From NCBI RefSeq assembly GCF_011927695.1, contig NZ_JAATJE010000001.1:620001-684000 (forward strand): a stretch of 64,000 nt of DNA, in the 5' to 3' direction. The stretch comes from Sphingomonas jejuensis. GTDB lineage: Bacteria > Pseudomonadota > Alphaproteobacteria > Sphingomonadales > Sphingomonadaceae. Positions 18,550-27,931 of this stretch are shown here, one piece after another. A program made the translations under genes and the position numbers. Below the pieces are notes generated by a model. The model was not told the origin of the DNA. It saw only the letters and a list, made by a program, of their open reading frames with translations, and searched no databases. Position 1 is the first letter of the stretch. Every line of letters starts with the position of its first letter.

Positions 18550-19568
18550 GGCGTCTGATCAGCTTTTGTCTTGCGATCGGAACGGCTTGCCTCGTTCCAA
18601 CGGCTATCGGCGCGCAGGGCGCACGGCCGGCGGCTCCCGCCGACCCGCTCCGCGAGCCGGTCGACCTTACCGTGATGCACGCACAGGTGATCCTTGATCG
18701 GCTGGGCTTTTCGCCGGGCGTGATCGATGGGCGGACGGGCGAATCCTTCAAGTGGGCGCTGCGCGGATTCCAGCAGGCGAACAACCTGACGCAGTCGGGC
18801 GAGCTCGACCCGGCGACGCTACGCGCGCTCTACCCGCACCGGCAGATCCGTCCCGTGATGGTCGCGACGATCACGCCGGAAGAAGCGCGCGGACCCTTCG
18901 TCCCGACGCCCGCCGACGACGCGCAAAAGGCGCGCCTGCAGGCGCTGCCCTACCAATCGCTGCTCGAGCGGCTGGCCGAGCGCTACCACACGACGCCGGA
19001 GACGCTGGTCCGCCTCAACTCGCGCGAGACGATGATCGGGGCGGGGCGGCGCATCAGCGTGCCCGGCGTGATGCCGGCGTCCACCAACTATTCGGACGAC
19101 GATGCGGCGTGGAACGCGACGCTGGCCGGCCTCGGCGTGGGCGCCGAGCAGCCGGAGGCCGCGCTGGTCACGGTCGACAAGTCGGACGGCGTGCTGCGCG
19201 TGTTCGATGCGGCCGACAAGCTGATCGCGCAGTTCCCGGCGACGATGGGCAGCCGGCACGATCCGCTGCCGCTGGGCAACTGGACCATCCGCGGGGTGGC
19301 CAAGAACCCCGACTGGCGCCGCGACCCCGAGCTGCTGCGCGGCGTGGCCGACAGCGAGGAGGTGCTGCGCATTCCGCCCGGCCCGAACAACCCGGTCGGC
19401 GTGGTGTGGATCGACCTGTCCAAGGAGCATTACGGGATCCACGGCACCAGCGAGCCGGCGCAGATCGGCCGAGCGGAATCGAACGGGTGCATCCGCCTCA
19501 CCAACTGGGACGTGGCGCGCCTGTCGCTGATGGTGAAGCCGGGCACCCGCGCGCGCTTCGTGGCCTGA
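18540..19568 (+). CDS. L,D-transpeptidase (YkuD) with peptidoglycan-binding domain
   Basis: 342-aa exported enzyme that forms 3-3 crosslinks in peptidoglycan or attaches proteins to it. A signal peptide spans about residues 1-25. A PG_binding_1 domain (VILDRLGFSPGVIDG...FQQANNL) lies at about 50-100 and a LysM-like stretch (LAERYHTTPETLVRLN) at about 145. The YkuD domain follows, with HGTSEPAQIG and the catalytic SNGCIRL near residue 317. GGAG precedes the ATG. The divergent M15 gene and the downstream M23 gene make this an envelope-remodelling cluster. Confidence 0.93.
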   Translation: MRSRRLISFCLAIGTACLVPTAIGAQGARPAAPADPLREPVDLTVMHAQVILDRLGFSPGVIDGRTGESFKWALRGFQQANNLTQSGELDPATLRALYPHRQIRPVMVATITPEEARGPFVPTPADDAQKARLQALPYQSLLERLAERYHTTPETLVRLNSRETMIGAGRRISVPGVMPASTNYSDDDAAWNATLAGLGVGAEQPEAALVTVDKSDGVLRVFDAADKLIAQFPATMGSRHDPLPLGNWTIRGVAKNPDWRRDPELLRGVADSEEVLRIPPGPNNPVGVVWIDLSKEHYGIHGTSEPAQIGRAESNGCIRLTNWDVARLSLMVKPGTRARFVA

Positions 19569-19578
19569 AGGACGCCCG

Positions 19579-20148
19579 ATGAACCGGCTGGGATGGCTGG
19601 TCCTGTCCGCCTTTCTTCTGGTGGGCGGATGTTTCTGGCTGCTGCAGGGAGAAGGCTCGCCGATCGCGCAGCGGCAGCCGTCGATGATCCCGCCTTATGG
19701 CGGCACGGCGCTGATCATCCCGGTGGCGGGCGTTTCGTCCGCCGCGCTGGTCGACACATGGGGGCAGAGCCGGGCGGGCGGGGCGCGGTCGCACGACGCG
19801 ATCGACATCATGGCGCCGCGCGGGACGGCCGTGCTCGCCGCGCGTGCGGGCCGGGTGGAGAAGCTGTTCCAGAGCGGGGATGGCGGGCTAACGGCGTATC
19901 TGCGCTCCAGCGACGGACGGTGGGTCGATTACTACGCGCACCTCGACCGGTACCGCCCGGGGCTGGCCGAAGGGCAGACGGTGCCGCAGGGCGCCGCGAT
20001 CGGCACGGTCGGATCGACCGGCAACGCGTCGCCGGATGGGCCGCACCTCCATTTTTCGGTCAAGCGCATGGGAGCGGGGGAGAGCTGGCACGAGGGCGAG
20101 GCGATCAACCCGTTCCCGCTGCTTGCCGGACGGCGGGGGCCGGGTTAA
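19579..20148 (+). CDS. M23 family metallopeptidase
   Basis: 189-aa LytM-type endopeptidase. RSHDAIDIMAP holds the HxxxD zinc ligands and PDGPHLHFSV the second His motif, so the catalytic set looks complete. An N-terminal hydrophobic segment ending in LLVGGCF could be a lipobox, making it a lipoprotein, or a plain signal anchor. It starts 10 bp after the L,D-transpeptidase and is probably in the same transcript. Expected substrate: peptide bonds of peptidoglycan. Confidence 0.9.
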   Translation: MNRLGWLVLSAFLLVGGCFWLLQGEGSPIAQRQPSMIPPYGGTALIIPVAGVSSAALVDTWGQSRAGGARSHDAIDIMAPRGTAVLAARAGRVEKLFQSGDGGLTAYLRSSDGRWVDYYAHLDRYRPGLAEGQTVPQGAAIGTVGSTGNASPDGPHLHFSVKRMGAGESWHEGEAINPFPLLAGRRGPG

Positions 20149-20184
20149 GGCGTCCGCCGCTCTTTCCACCAGTCAGGCAGGCCC

Positions 20185-20748
20185 ATGAAGATCAGCGGCG
20201 TGGACATTCGTCCCGGCAACATCATTGAATATGAAGGCGGGCTGTGGCGCGCCGTGAAGATCCAGCACACGCAGCCCGGCAAGGGCGGCGCGTACATGCA
20301 GGTCGAGCTGAAGAACCTGGTGGACGGCCGCAAGAACAACGTGCGCTTCCGGTCCGCCGAGACGGTGGAGCGGGTGCGGCTGGATACCAAGGATTTCCAG
20401 TTCCTGTTCCGGGATGGCGAGCAGCTGACCTTCATGGACAAGGACAATTACGACCAGATCACGCTGTCGGCCGACATGCTGGGCGACGAGGTTGCGTTCC
20501 TGCAGGACGGCATGGACGTCGTCCTTGAGCTTTACGACGAGAAGCCGATCAGCGTGCAGCTGCCCGACACCATCGAGGCGACCATCGTCGAAGCGGACGC
20601 GGTGGTGAAGGGGCAGACGGCATCGTCGTCCTACAAGCCCGCCGTGCTCGACAACGGCGTGCGCGTGATGGTGCCGCCGCACATCGCATCGGGCACGCGG
20701 ATCGTGGTCGACGTTTATTCCAAGGAATATGTGAAGCGGGCCGACTGA
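20185..20748 (+). CDS. efp: elongation factor P
   Basis: 187-aa translation factor that helps ribosomes through polyproline stretches. The three beta-barrel domains are full length. The domain I loop [10 protein letters not shown] carries Lys33, the residue modified by EpmA/EpmB where those enzymes exist. [19 protein letters not shown] and the C-terminal domain III segment [17 protein letters not shown] are typical. A clear hairpin follows the stop. Confidence 0.96.
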   Translation: MKISGVDIRPGNIIEYEGGLWRAVKIQHTQPGKGGAYMQVELKNLVDGRKNNVRFRSAETVERVRLDTKDFQFLFRDGEQLTFMDKDNYDQITLSADMLGDEVAFLQDGMDVVLELYDEKPISVQLPDTIEATIVEADAVVKGQTASSSYKPAVLDNGVRVMVPPHIASGTRIVVDVYSKEYVKRAD

Positions 20749-20754
20749 GCCTTT

Positions 20755-20778
20755 CCCCTCCCGCCGCCGTGGGAGGGG
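20755..20778 (+). terminator. likely efp terminator hairpin
   Basis: CCCCTCCC at 20755-20762 and GGGAGGGG at 20771-20778 form a perfect 8-bp stem with an eight-base loop, seven bases after the efp stop. There is no T run, so it may be weak or act mainly on message stability. Confidence 0.6.
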
Positions 20779-20818
20779 CGCTTCCGCATCATCCGTCGCA
20801 CGCGCGAGAGACTTTGCC

Positions 20819-21631
20819 ATGGTTGCCCATTCCGGCCTGATCACCGTCATGGAGCGCGCGGCGCGCAAGGCCGCGCCGCGGCTGCGCCGCGACTTCAACG
20901 AGGTGCAGCAGCTGCAGGTGAGCCGCAAGGGGCCCGCCGACTTCGTGTCGATGGCGGACCAGCGCGCCGAACGCACGCTGTACGAGGAGCTGTCGAAGGC
21001 GCGGCCCGGCTGGGGGTTCCTGCTGGAGGAAGCCGGCGAGATCGAGGGCGATCCGGACAAGCCGCGCTGGATCATCGATCCGCTGGATGGCACCACCAAC
21101 TTCCTTCACGGCATCCCGCATTTCGCCATTTCGATCGCGGTGGAGGATCGGCGGCCGGACGGACGCGGGGAGATCACGCAGGCGCTGGTCTACCAGCCGC
21201 TGACCGATGAAAGTTTCTGGGCGGAGAAGGGGCGCGGTGCCTGGCTGCAGGACGGCCGGCTGCGGGTGTCGGCGCGGCGCGACCTTGCCGACTGCCTGGT
21301 GGCGACGGGCATCCCGTTTCTGGGACATGGGAACTTCCCGGAATGGAGCCGGATCTTCGGCGCGATCGCGCCCGAAGTGGCCGGCATCCGCCGGCTGGGA
21401 GCGGCCGCGCTGGACCTCGCCTGGGTCGCCGCCGGCCGGTACGACGGCTTCTGGGAGAGCGGCTTGAAGCCGTGGGACGCCGCGGCAGGACTGCTGCTGG
21501 TGCGCGAGGCAGGTGGCTATGCGACCGACTATCGCGGCGGTGACCGGCCGATCGAGCGCAAGGAGTTGCTGGCAGCCAACCAGGCCGTGCACAGCCGCCT
21601 CCACAAGCTGCTGGCCAACGCGCTGCGTTAA
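20819..21631 (+). CDS. suhB: inositol-1-monophosphatase family phosphatase
   Basis: 270-aa Mg-dependent phosphatase. FLLEEAGE and WIIDPLDGTTNFLHG form the metal-binding DPxDGTxN core, and ESGLKPWDAAAGLLLVREAGG is the C-terminal WD motif. Full length. The family dephosphorylates inositol phosphate, and E. coli SuhB also acts in rRNA transcription antitermination. Which role applies here cannot be seen. It is preceded by the efp terminator and followed by a 343-bp non-coding stretch. Confidence 0.9.
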   Translation: MVAHSGLITVMERAARKAAPRLRRDFNEVQQLQVSRKGPADFVSMADQRAERTLYEELSKARPGWGFLLEEAGEIEGDPDKPRWIIDPLDGTTNFLHGIPHFAISIAVEDRRPDGRGEITQALVYQPLTDESFWAEKGRGAWLQDGRLRVSARRDLADCLVATGIPFLGHGNFPEWSRIFGAIAPEVAGIRRLGAAALDLAWVAAGRYDGFWESGLKPWDAAAGLLLVREAGGYATDYRGGDRPIERKELLAANQAVHSRLHKLLANALR

Positions 21632-21974
21632 CCTCTTGATCGAAGATAAGCATCTTCTCTGAAGCCTGGCGCCTGCTATCCCCCTGTAAACTCTGGGGGG
21701 AGAGGCGTTCAGGCGGCGTTGCCGGCGGCGCTTGCCGCAACGCCGTGGCGGGTGATTCCGGCGGATGAGGTGATCGGTTCGCTGGCGCCCGTCTATGGCC
21801 CGCCGGTGGTGTCAGCGCAGCGCTGAACCACCGACCTCGAGACGCCAGGCAGAGGGCACGATTGCGAGTGATTCGCAACGTTGCCCGATGCTTGCATTGC
21901 AGCATCCGCCGGGCCTAGAAGCCGCCCCGGACAGTCACCATCTGCGGTGTCGTCCCAAACGGAGCACCAGCTTT
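21632..21974. other. non-coding leader region of the nuo operon
   Basis: 343 bp without a convincing gene. It holds a small hairpin (GAAGAT-AAGC-ATCTTC, 21642-21657), a CCCCC/GGGGG inverted pair with a 10-base loop near 21679-21698, a short stop-bounded frame without start codon, and a 17-bp palindrome listed separately. TTGCAT at 21893-21898 with a TAGAAG box 18 bases later could be a promoter, but is weak. The nuo operon promoter should lie here. Confidence 0.5.
21862..21878. promoter_or_regulatory. Fur-like palindrome upstream of nuoA
   Basis: TTGCGAGTGATTCGCAA is a 17-bp 8-1-8 palindrome with one mismatched pair. It fits the TGxxAxT-G-ATTxxCA outline of Fur boxes in a GC-rich form. It lies 97 bp before the nuoA start. 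Iron control of a complex with about nine iron-sulfur centres would make sense. No binding data are implied. Confidence 0.45.
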
Positions 21975-22352
21975 ATGGCGTCGGTCGCCGCCGGATATCT
22001 GCCGATTCTCCTGTTCCTGGGCGTTGCCATCGTCCTGTCGTCGGCGTTCGTCTTCCTGCCGATGCTGGCGGCGCGCGCGACGGGCGCGCACAAGCCGACG
22101 CCCGAGAAGCTGAGCGAGTATGAATGCGGCTTTCCCGCGTTCGAGGATTCGCGCAGCCAGTTCGATGTCCGCTTCTACCTCGTCGCGATCCTGTTCATCA
22201 TCTTCGATCTGGAAGCGGCGTTCCTGTTCCCGTGGGCGGTGTCGCTCGTCGGGATCGGCTGGGCCGGCTGGGCAGCGATGATGATTTTCCTGGCCGAGCT
22301 GATGCTCGGCTATGTTTACGCGTGGAAGAAGGGAGCGCTGGAATGGGAGTGA
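21975..22352 (+). CDS. nuoA: NADH-quinone oxidoreductase subunit A
   Basis: 125-aa membrane subunit of complex I with three hydrophobic helices. [21 protein letters not shown], written here in parts as ECGFPAF and [18 protein letters not shown], contains the conserved loop Cys and the Glu/Asp helix near the quinone channel. The ATG at 21975 follows GGAG at about ten bases. The last ten bases overlap nuoB. First gene of the operon. Confidence 0.95.
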   Translation: MASVAAGYLPILLFLGVAIVLSSAFVFLPMLAARATGAHKPTPEKLSEYECGFPAFEDSRSQFDVRFYLVAILFIIFDLEAAFLFPWAVSLVGIGWAGWAAMMIFLAELMLGYVYAWKKGALEWE

Positions 22353-22894
22353 TCCTGAACCCGGCAGAGAACCGCCATCCGATCGAGGAGCGTGCGCCAG
22401 ACCAGGCCTTCTTCAACGACCTGAACGGCGAGCTGGGCGACAAGGGCTTTCTGGTCACGTCGACCGAGGAGCTGTTCCAGTGGGCGCGCACGGGGTCGCT
22501 GTGGTGGATGACCTTCGGGCTCGCCTGCTGCGCGGTGGAGATGATCCACGTCAACATGCCGCGCTATGACCTGGAGCGGTTCGGCGCGGCGCCGCGCGCG
22601 TCCCCGCGTCAGTCGGACGTGATGATCGTGGCCGGCACGCTTTGCAACAAGATGGCGCCGGCGCTGCGCCGGGTCTACGACCAGATGTCGGAGCCCAAAT
22701 ACGTCATCTCGATGGGCAGCTGCGCCAATGGCGGCGGTTATTACCATTACAGCTATTCGGTGGTGCGTGGGTGCGACCGGGTGGTGCCCGTCGACATCTA
22801 TGTGCCGGGATGCCCGCCGACCGCGGAGGCGCTGCTTTACGGGATCATGCAGCTGCAGCGTAAGATCCGCCGCGTGGGAACGCTGGAGCGCTGA
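22343..22894 (+). CDS. nuoB: NADH-quinone oxidoreductase subunit B
   Basis: 183-aa subunit that binds cluster N2, the last iron-sulfur centre before quinone. The ligands are in GLACCAVEM (adjacent Cys pair), MGSCANGGG and [11 protein letters not shown]. The [10 protein letters not shown] loop is also conserved. Peripheral arm, at the membrane interface. Overlaps nuoA by ten bases and ends one base into nuoC. Confidence 0.97.
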   Translation: MGVILNPAENRHPIEERAPDQAFFNDLNGELGDKGFLVTSTEELFQWARTGSLWWMTFGLACCAVEMIHVNMPRYDLERFGAAPRASPRQSDVMIVAGTLCNKMAPALRRVYDQMSEPKYVISMGSCANGGGYYHYSYSVVRGCDRVVPVDIYVPGCPPTAEALLYGIMQLQRKIRRVGTLER

Positions 22895-23769
22895 TGCCGA
22901 CCGTTGCCCCCCGCTATGCCGCCAATGACGGCCTGATCGACGCCGCGCGCGCCGCCATCGGCGATGCGCTGATCGAGGCGTATGACAAGGTCGGCGAGGT
23001 GTCGCTGACGATCGAGCGCGACCAGATCGTGCCGGCGCTGGTGGCACTGCGCGACACGCCCGGTCTGGAATATCAGCAGCTGATGGAGATCGCCGGCGTC
23101 GACTATCCGGCGAACGGCGCTGAGCGGTTCGAGGTCGTTTACCACCTGCTGTCCCTGACCCGGAACAGCCGCATCCGCGTGCGGGTGCGAACGGACGAGG
23201 CGCATGCCGTCCCATCCGTCACCGGCATCTGGCCGGTCGCCGGCTGGCTGGAGCGCGAGGTGTTCGACATGTACGGTGTGCTGTTCGACGGCAATCCGGA
23301 CTTGCGCCGCATCCTCACCGACTATGGCTTTCGCGGGCACCCGCAGCGCAAGGACTTCCCGCTGACCGGCTATGTCGAGCTGCGCTACTCGGAGACGGAC
23401 AAGCGCGTCGTCTACGAGCCGGTGCAGCTGGCTCAGGATTATCGCACCTTCGAGTTCCAGAGCCCGTGGGAAGGCGCGTCCTATACGCTGCCGGGTGACG
23501 AGAAGGCCGCGCTGCCGCAGGCCAAGGGCGCGATGACGCCGGTAACGGCCGACCAGATCAAGCGGGCGGATACAAGCGAGAGCAAGGCGCAGGCGCCGGC
23601 CGGCGACAAGAAGGTGACGGACACCCCCGCCGACACGGGCGCGGGCAAGCCGCATCCCGGCAACGCGCCGTCCGAGAAGCCGGACCGTGATCCGTCCGCG
23701 CCGCCGGTGCAGACCACGCCGGCGAAGGAGGAGCGGAGCGATCCGCTGCCGCCCGAGGAGCATAAGTGA
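22894..23769 (+). CDS. nuoC: NADH-quinone oxidoreductase subunit C with long disordered tail
   Basis: 291-aa hydrophilic subunit. The core domain (about residues 40-200) includes [22 protein letters not shown] and [13 protein letters not shown], the signatures of the 30-kDa subunit. The family core ends near residue 205. The remaining 85 residues are rich in Lys, Pro, Glu, Asp and Ala and look disordered. Such tails vary in alphaproteobacteria. Start overlaps the nuoB stop (TGATG) and its stop overlaps nuoD. Confidence 0.95.
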   Translation: MPTVAPRYAANDGLIDAARAAIGDALIEAYDKVGEVSLTIERDQIVPALVALRDTPGLEYQQLMEIAGVDYPANGAERFEVVYHLLSLTRNSRIRVRVRTDEAHAVPSVTGIWPVAGWLEREVFDMYGVLFDGNPDLRRILTDYGFRGHPQRKDFPLTGYVELRYSETDKRVVYEPVQLAQDYRTFEFQSPWEGASYTLPGDEKAALPQAKGAMTPVTADQIKRADTSESKAQAPAGDKKVTDTPADTGAGKPHPGNAPSEKPDRDPSAPPVQTTPAKEERSDPLPPEEHK

Positions 23770-25004
23770 TGGCGGATTATGTGGACGAGCTGATCGGGCG
23801 GACCGACGCGTCGGACCCGACGCCGGGCGACACCGAGATCCAGAACTACACGATCAACTTCGGCCCGCAGCACCCGGCCGCGCACGGCGTGCTGCGCCTG
23901 GTGATGGAGCTGGAAGGCGAGATCATCGAGCGGATCGACCCGCATGTCGGCCTGCTCCACCGCGGCACCGAGAAGCTGATCGAGCACAAGACCTATCTGC
24001 AGGCGCTGCCGTATTTCGACCGGCTCGATTACTGTTCGCCGATGTGCATGGAGCACAGCTATGTGCTCGCCGTCGAGAAGCTGCTCGACCTCGAGGTGCC
24101 GCTTCGTGCGCAATATATCCGCGTTCTCTTTGCCGAGATCACGCGGATCATGAACCATATGCTGAACCTGGGGTCGCATGTGATGGACGTGGGCGCGATG
24201 ACGCCGAACCTGTGGTTCTTCGAGCTGCGCGAAGACACGATGGGCTTCTACGAGCGGGCATCGGGGGCGCGCATGCACGCGGCCTATCTGCGGCCCGGCG
24301 GCGTCCACCAGGACGTGCCGCTCAGGCTGCTGACCGACATCGGCGACTGGGTGGACACGCGCCTGCCCAAGCTGTTCGAGGATGCCGTGAGCCTGGTTGC
24401 GGACAACCGCATCTTCAAGCAGCGCAACGTCGACATCGCCACCGTCAGCCGCGAGGACGCAATCGCCTGGGGCTTTTCCGGCCCGATGATCCGCGCCGCG
24501 GGCATCCCGTGGGACCTGCGCAAGTCGCAGCCCTACGACGTCTATGACCGGATGGAGTTCGACGTGCCGGTGGGCACGCGCGGCGATTGCTACGACCGGT
24601 TCATGGTGCGGGTGGAGGAGGTGCGGCAGTCTGCGCGCATCATCAAGCAGTGCCTGCGCGACATGCCGGAGGGGCCGATCGCCAGCCTTGACCGCAAGGT
24701 TGTGCCGCCGAAGCGCGGCGAGATGAAGCGGTCGATGGAAGCGCTGATCCACCACTTCAAGCTTTATACCGAAGGCTTCCACGTGCCGGCGGGCGAGGTC
24801 TATGTCGCGACCGAAAGCCCGAAGGGCGAGTTCGGCGTGTACCTGGTGGCGGACGGGTCCAACAAACCCTATCGCTGCAAGATCCGGCCGACGGCGTTCA
24901 GCCACCTGCAGGCGATGGACTTCATGTCCAAGGGCCACATGCTGGCGGACACGACGGCAATCCTGGGTGCGATGGACATCGTGTTCGGGGAGTGCGACCG
25001 GTGA
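23769..25004 (+). CDS. nuoD: NADH-quinone oxidoreductase subunit D
   Basis: 411-aa 49-kDa subunit that forms the quinone cavity with Nuo[15 protein letters not shown] near residue 32, [14 protein letters not shown] and the C-terminal DIVFGECDR are all conserved. ATG at 23769 overlaps the nuoC stop as TGATG, and a GTG three bases earlier is an alternative. nuoC and nuoD are separate genes, unlike the fused form of E. coli. Confidence 0.97.
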   Translation: MADYVDELIGRTDASDPTPGDTEIQNYTINFGPQHPAAHGVLRLVMELEGEIIERIDPHVGLLHRGTEKLIEHKTYLQALPYFDRLDYCSPMCMEHSYVLAVEKLLDLEVPLRAQYIRVLFAEITRIMNHMLNLGSHVMDVGAMTPNLWFFELREDTMGFYERASGARMHAAYLRPGGVHQDVPLRLLTDIGDWVDTRLPKLFEDAVSLVADNRIFKQRNVDIATVSREDAIAWGFSGPMIRAAGIPWDLRKSQPYDVYDRMEFDVPVGTRGDCYDRFMVRVEEVRQSARIIKQCLRDMPEGPIASLDRKVVPPKRGEMKRSMEALIHHFKLYTEGFHVPAGEVYVATESPKGEFGVYLVADGSNKPYRCKIRPTAFSHLQAMDFMSKGHMLADTTAILGAMDIVFGECDR

Positions 25005-25228
25005 CGTTGCGCGCGCAGTCCGGCTGGGGACGCGTGTTGCTGGTGGCGCCCGCAACGGCGATGCCGGCGGCGATCGGCATCGGTACCGCGACCGGGTGGA
25101 GCCGGGCCGAGGCCGTCGGCATGGACGCGCTGTTCGGCGGGATGCTGGCCGCGATCGTGCTCTACGGCGCGCTGATCTGGCGGATGACGATGAACGAGCA
25201 CAACGCTCAACAGGACGAACTCTACTGA
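25001..25228 (+). CDS. small membrane protein inside the nuo operon
   Basis: 75-aa protein with two predicted membrane helices (about residues 12-31 and 43-62) and a short charged tail. GTG start in the nuoD stop (GTGA), stop in the nuoE start (TGATG), so it is translated as part of the operon. I recognise no family. Similar small frames occur between nuoD and nuoE in related bacteria by memory. It could be an assembly or accessory factor of complex I. Confidence 0.65.
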   Translation: MTLRAQSGWGRVLLVAPATAMPAAIGIGTATGWSRAEAVGMDALFGGMLAAIVLYGALIWRMTMNEHNAQQDELY

Positions 25229-25905
25229 TGGCTGCCGATCGCGCTCATATCCCTGACGAGGCGGAGGTCCGCGCGCGCTGGAGCGGGTGGCGGTGGTCGG
25301 ACGCGAATGCGCAGCAGGCGCAGCGCGTGATCGAGCGCTATCCGCCCGGGCGGCAGGCGTCGGCGGTGATGCCGCTGCTGGACCTCGCCCAGCGCCAGGT
25401 CGGCGAGGAGACGGGCACGCAGGGCTGGTTGCCGATCCCGGTAATGGAGGCGATCGCGCAGCAGCTCGACATGCCGAAGATCCGCGTGCTGGAGGTGGCG
25501 ACCTTCTACACCATGTATAATCTGCGCCCGGTCGGCCGGTACCATGTGCAGGTGTGCGGGACGACGCCGTGCATGCTGCGCGGATCGGACGACGTGCTGC
25601 GGGCATGCTACGACCGGGGCATGAAGAAGGACGCGACCACCGACGACGGGCTGTTCACGCTGATCGAGGTGGAGTGCCTGGGCAGCTGCGCGTCGGCGCC
25701 GATGGTGCAGATCAACGACGACAATTTCGAGGATCTCGATTACGATCGCACGCTGACGGTCCTGGACGCGCTTGCCCGCGGCGAGCGGCCGAAGCCGGGA
25801 ACGCAGGAGCCGGGTCGCCACACGGTGGAGCCGCTGGGCGCGCCCACCAACCTGGCGGCGATGATCGACGAGAACCACGATTATCGTGGGGAGTGGCGCG
25901 CATGA
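25228..25905 (+). CDS. nuoE: NADH-quinone oxidoreductase subunit E
   Basis: 225-aa 24-kDa subunit carrying the [2Fe-2S] cluster N1a. The four ligands are in [12 protein letters not shown] and [28 protein letters not shown] is also typical. The C-terminal 55 or so residues ([17 protein letters not shown] onward) extend beyond the fold. Coupled on both sides by overlapping start and stop codons. Confidence 0.96.
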   Translation: MAADRAHIPDEAEVRARWSGWRWSDANAQQAQRVIERYPPGRQASAVMPLLDLAQRQVGEETGTQGWLPIPVMEAIAQQLDMPKIRVLEVATFYTMYNLRPVGRYHVQVCGTTPCMLRGSDDVLRACYDRGMKKDATTDDGLFTLIEVECLGSCASAPMVQINDDNFEDLDYDRTLTVLDALARGERPKPGTQEPGRHTVEPLGAPTNLAAMIDENHDYRGEWRA

Positions 25906-26006
25906 AGCCGGAGTTCATCGCGATCTTCGCGTCGCTGTTCGCAGTGTTCATGAGCCTTATCGTCGTGTTCGCGGTGCAAGCAAAAGCAAAGAAGGGCGGC
26001 CAGTGA
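25902..26006 (+). CDS. 34-aa single-helix membrane peptide inside the nuo operon
   Basis: The frame encodes [20 protein letters not shown] and continues [14 protein letters not shown]: one hydrophobic helix and a basic tail, so an N-out/C-in topology is likely. ATGA overlap with nuoE and TGATG overlap with nuoF place it in the translated operon. No family recognised. A single-pass peptide could be a supernumerary subunit or assembly factor. Confidence 0.6.
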   Translation: MKPEFIAIFASLFAVFMSLIVVFAVQAKAKKGGQ

Positions 26007-27307
26007 TGCTCGCCGACAAGGACCGGATTTTCACCAACCTCTACGGCTATCAGCCGTGGGGTCTGGATGCCGCGATGAAGCGCGGCGATTGGGACAACAC
26101 CAAGGACCTGATCGGCCTTGGCGTCGACAAGATCATCGACACCATCAAGGCGTCCGGCCTGCGCGGTCGCGGCGGTGCGGGCTTCCCGACCGGCATGAAG
26201 TGGAGCTTCATGCCCAAGGCGCCGACGCCGGAGCGGCCGAGCTTCCTGGTAATCAACGCCGACGAGTCCGAGCCCGGCAGCTGCAAGGACCGCGAGATCA
26301 TCCGCCACGATCCGCACAAGCTGATCGAAGGTGCGCTGATCGCCGGCTTCGCGATGCGCGCGCGGGCGGCCTATATCTACATTCGCGGCGAATATATCCG
26401 CGAGGCGGAGGTGCTGTTTGCCGCCGTGGCCGAGGCCTATGACAAGGGGCTGATCGGCAAGAACGCGGCCGGCAGCGGCTATGACTTCGACGTGTTCGTC
26501 CACCGCGGCGCCGGCGCCTATATCTGCGGCGAAGAGACCGCGATGCTGGAAAGCCTGGAGGGCAAGAAGGGCCAGCCGCGGCTGAAGCCGCCGTTTCCGG
26601 CCGGCGCTGGCCTCTACGGGTGCCCGACCACCGTCAACAATGTGGAATCAATCGCCGTCGTGCCGACGATCCTGCGGCGCGGGGCGGAGTGGTTCTCCTC
26701 CTTCGGACGCGAGAACAACAAGGGCACCAAGCTTTTCCAGATCAGCGGCCATGTGAACCGTCCGTGCGTGGTCGAGGAAGCGATGAGCATCCCGTTCCGC
26801 GAGCTGATCGACACGCACTGCGGCGGCATCCGCGGCGGGTGGGACAATCTGCTGGCGGTGATCCCGGGCGGATCGTCGGTGCCGCTGGTGCCGGCCGCCG
26901 AGATCATGGACGCGCCGATGGATTTCGACGGGCTGAAGGCGCTGGGCTCCGGCCTGGGCACCGCGGCCGTCATCGTCATGGACAGGTCCACCGACATCGT
27001 CCGCGCGATCAGCCGGATCAGCTATTTCTACCGTCACGAGAGCTGCGGCCAGTGCACGCCGTGTCGCGAGGGCACGGGGTGGATGTGGCGGATGATGGAG
27101 CGGCTGCGCGAGGGCAAGGCCGAGGTCGCCGAGATCGACATGCTGCAGCAGGTGACCAAGCAGGTCGAAGGCCACACCATCTGCGCGCTGGGCGACGCGG
27201 CGGCGTGGCCGATCCAGGGACTGATCCGTCATTTCCGGCCGGAGCTGGAGCGTCGCATCCATGAGCGCAACGGCGGCGTGCCGACGTTTGCGGAGGCGGC
27301 GGAGTGA
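26006..27307 (+). CDS. nuoF: NADH-quinone oxidoreductase subunit F
   Basis: 433-aa 51-kDa subunit that oxidises [20 protein letters not shown] is the NADH site, [15 protein letters not shown] the FMN site, and [13 protein letters not shown] plus the distal Cys in HTICALGD bind the N3 [4Fe-4S] cluster. Full length. Starts in the stop of the 34-aa peptide gene. Its own stop overlaps a non-Nuo gene by GTGA. Confidence 0.97.
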   Translation: MLADKDRIFTNLYGYQPWGLDAAMKRGDWDNTKDLIGLGVDKIIDTIKASGLRGRGGAGFPTGMKWSFMPKAPTPERPSFLVINADESEPGSCKDREIIRHDPHKLIEGALIAGFAMRARAAYIYIRGEYIREAEVLFAAVAEAYDKGLIGKNAAGSGYDFDVFVHRGAGAYICGEETAMLESLEGKKGQPRLKPPFPAGAGLYGCPTTVNNVESIAVVPTILRRGAEWFSSFGRENNKGTKLFQISGHVNRPCVVEEAMSIPFRELIDTHCGGIRGGWDNLLAVIPGGSSVPLVPAAEIMDAPMDFDGLKALGSGLGTAAVIVMDRSTDIVRAISRISYFYRHESCGQCTPCREGTGWMWRMMERLREGKAEVAEIDMLQQVTKQVEGHTICALGDAAAWPIQGLIRHFRPELERRIHERNGGVPTFAEAAE

Positions 27308-27927
27308 AGCGATCGATTGCCCTGATCCTCGGGACCGCCGCCTTGGCTTTAACGATGCCCGCGGCCGCCCAAGATGGCGTCCGTGGCACGCCGCGGCAGG
27401 CGGCGCGAGCCATGCAGCATTTCTCGCAATGCGTTGTCCGGAGAGAGCCCGTCCGTGCGCAACAGATTTTGGGAATGGATTATAGAACGCCTGAATATCA
27501 GTCGGCCCTTCGCGACTTTGCCTTGAGCGAGCGCAGCTGTTTGCGTGGTGCGGAATTGAGCTTCGGCGGCGTGCTGCTTGCTGGGAGCATGGCGGAGGCA
27601 ATGCTGATGCAGTTGCTGGAGAGACGAACGCTCCTCTCGCGACTTTCGTCCATGCCTGCGGCTACCCGCCCGACAGCGCGTGACGATGGTGAGAGCGCCG
27701 CAATGTGCACGGTCGACACGGCACCGGATCAGGTCGCGACACTGTTCGCTACTGACGTGGGCTCGATTGGCGAGCGCGATGCCATTATGGCGCTGACGGG
27801 GCCAATCGCGGATTGTCTGACGCCGGGCACGCGCGCGTCGCTAAATCGCAACGGCATCCGCGCGGTTCTCGCGCTGGCCGCCTACCGCCTTGTCCAGCCG
27901 GCCGCTGCCGGCGCCAGCGGAAGCTGA
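27304..27927 (+). CDS. secreted protein of unknown function between nuoF and nuoG
   Basis: 207-aa protein with a clear signal peptide (about residues 1-22, ending PAAAQ). The mature part has four Cys and is otherwise featureless: [18 protein letters not shown] near residue 40, then helices. No family recognised. The GTG start overlaps the nuoF stop. Codon choice is visibly less GC-biased than in the flanking nuo genes (TTTTGGGAATGGATTATAG and similar), which suggests separate origin. A role in complex I is doubtful because the protein is exported. Confidence 0.65.
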   Translation: MKRSIALILGTAALALTMPAAAQDGVRGTPRQAARAMQHFSQCVVRREPVRAQQILGMDYRTPEYQSALRDFALSERSCLRGAELSFGGVLLAGSMAEAMLMQLLERRTLLSRLSSMPAATRPTARDDGESAAMCTVDTAPDQVATLFATDVGSIGERDAIMALTGPIADCLTPGTRASLNRNGIRAVLALAAYRLVQPAAAGASGS

Positions 27928-27931
27928 TCGA

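Noticed and set aside
21711-21826. Short stop-bounded plus-strand frame encoding PAALAATPWRVIPADEV in the nuo leader
   Set aside because: Protein-like in composition, but no usable start codon and no ribosome site. Could be a remnant, but not enough to call a gene.
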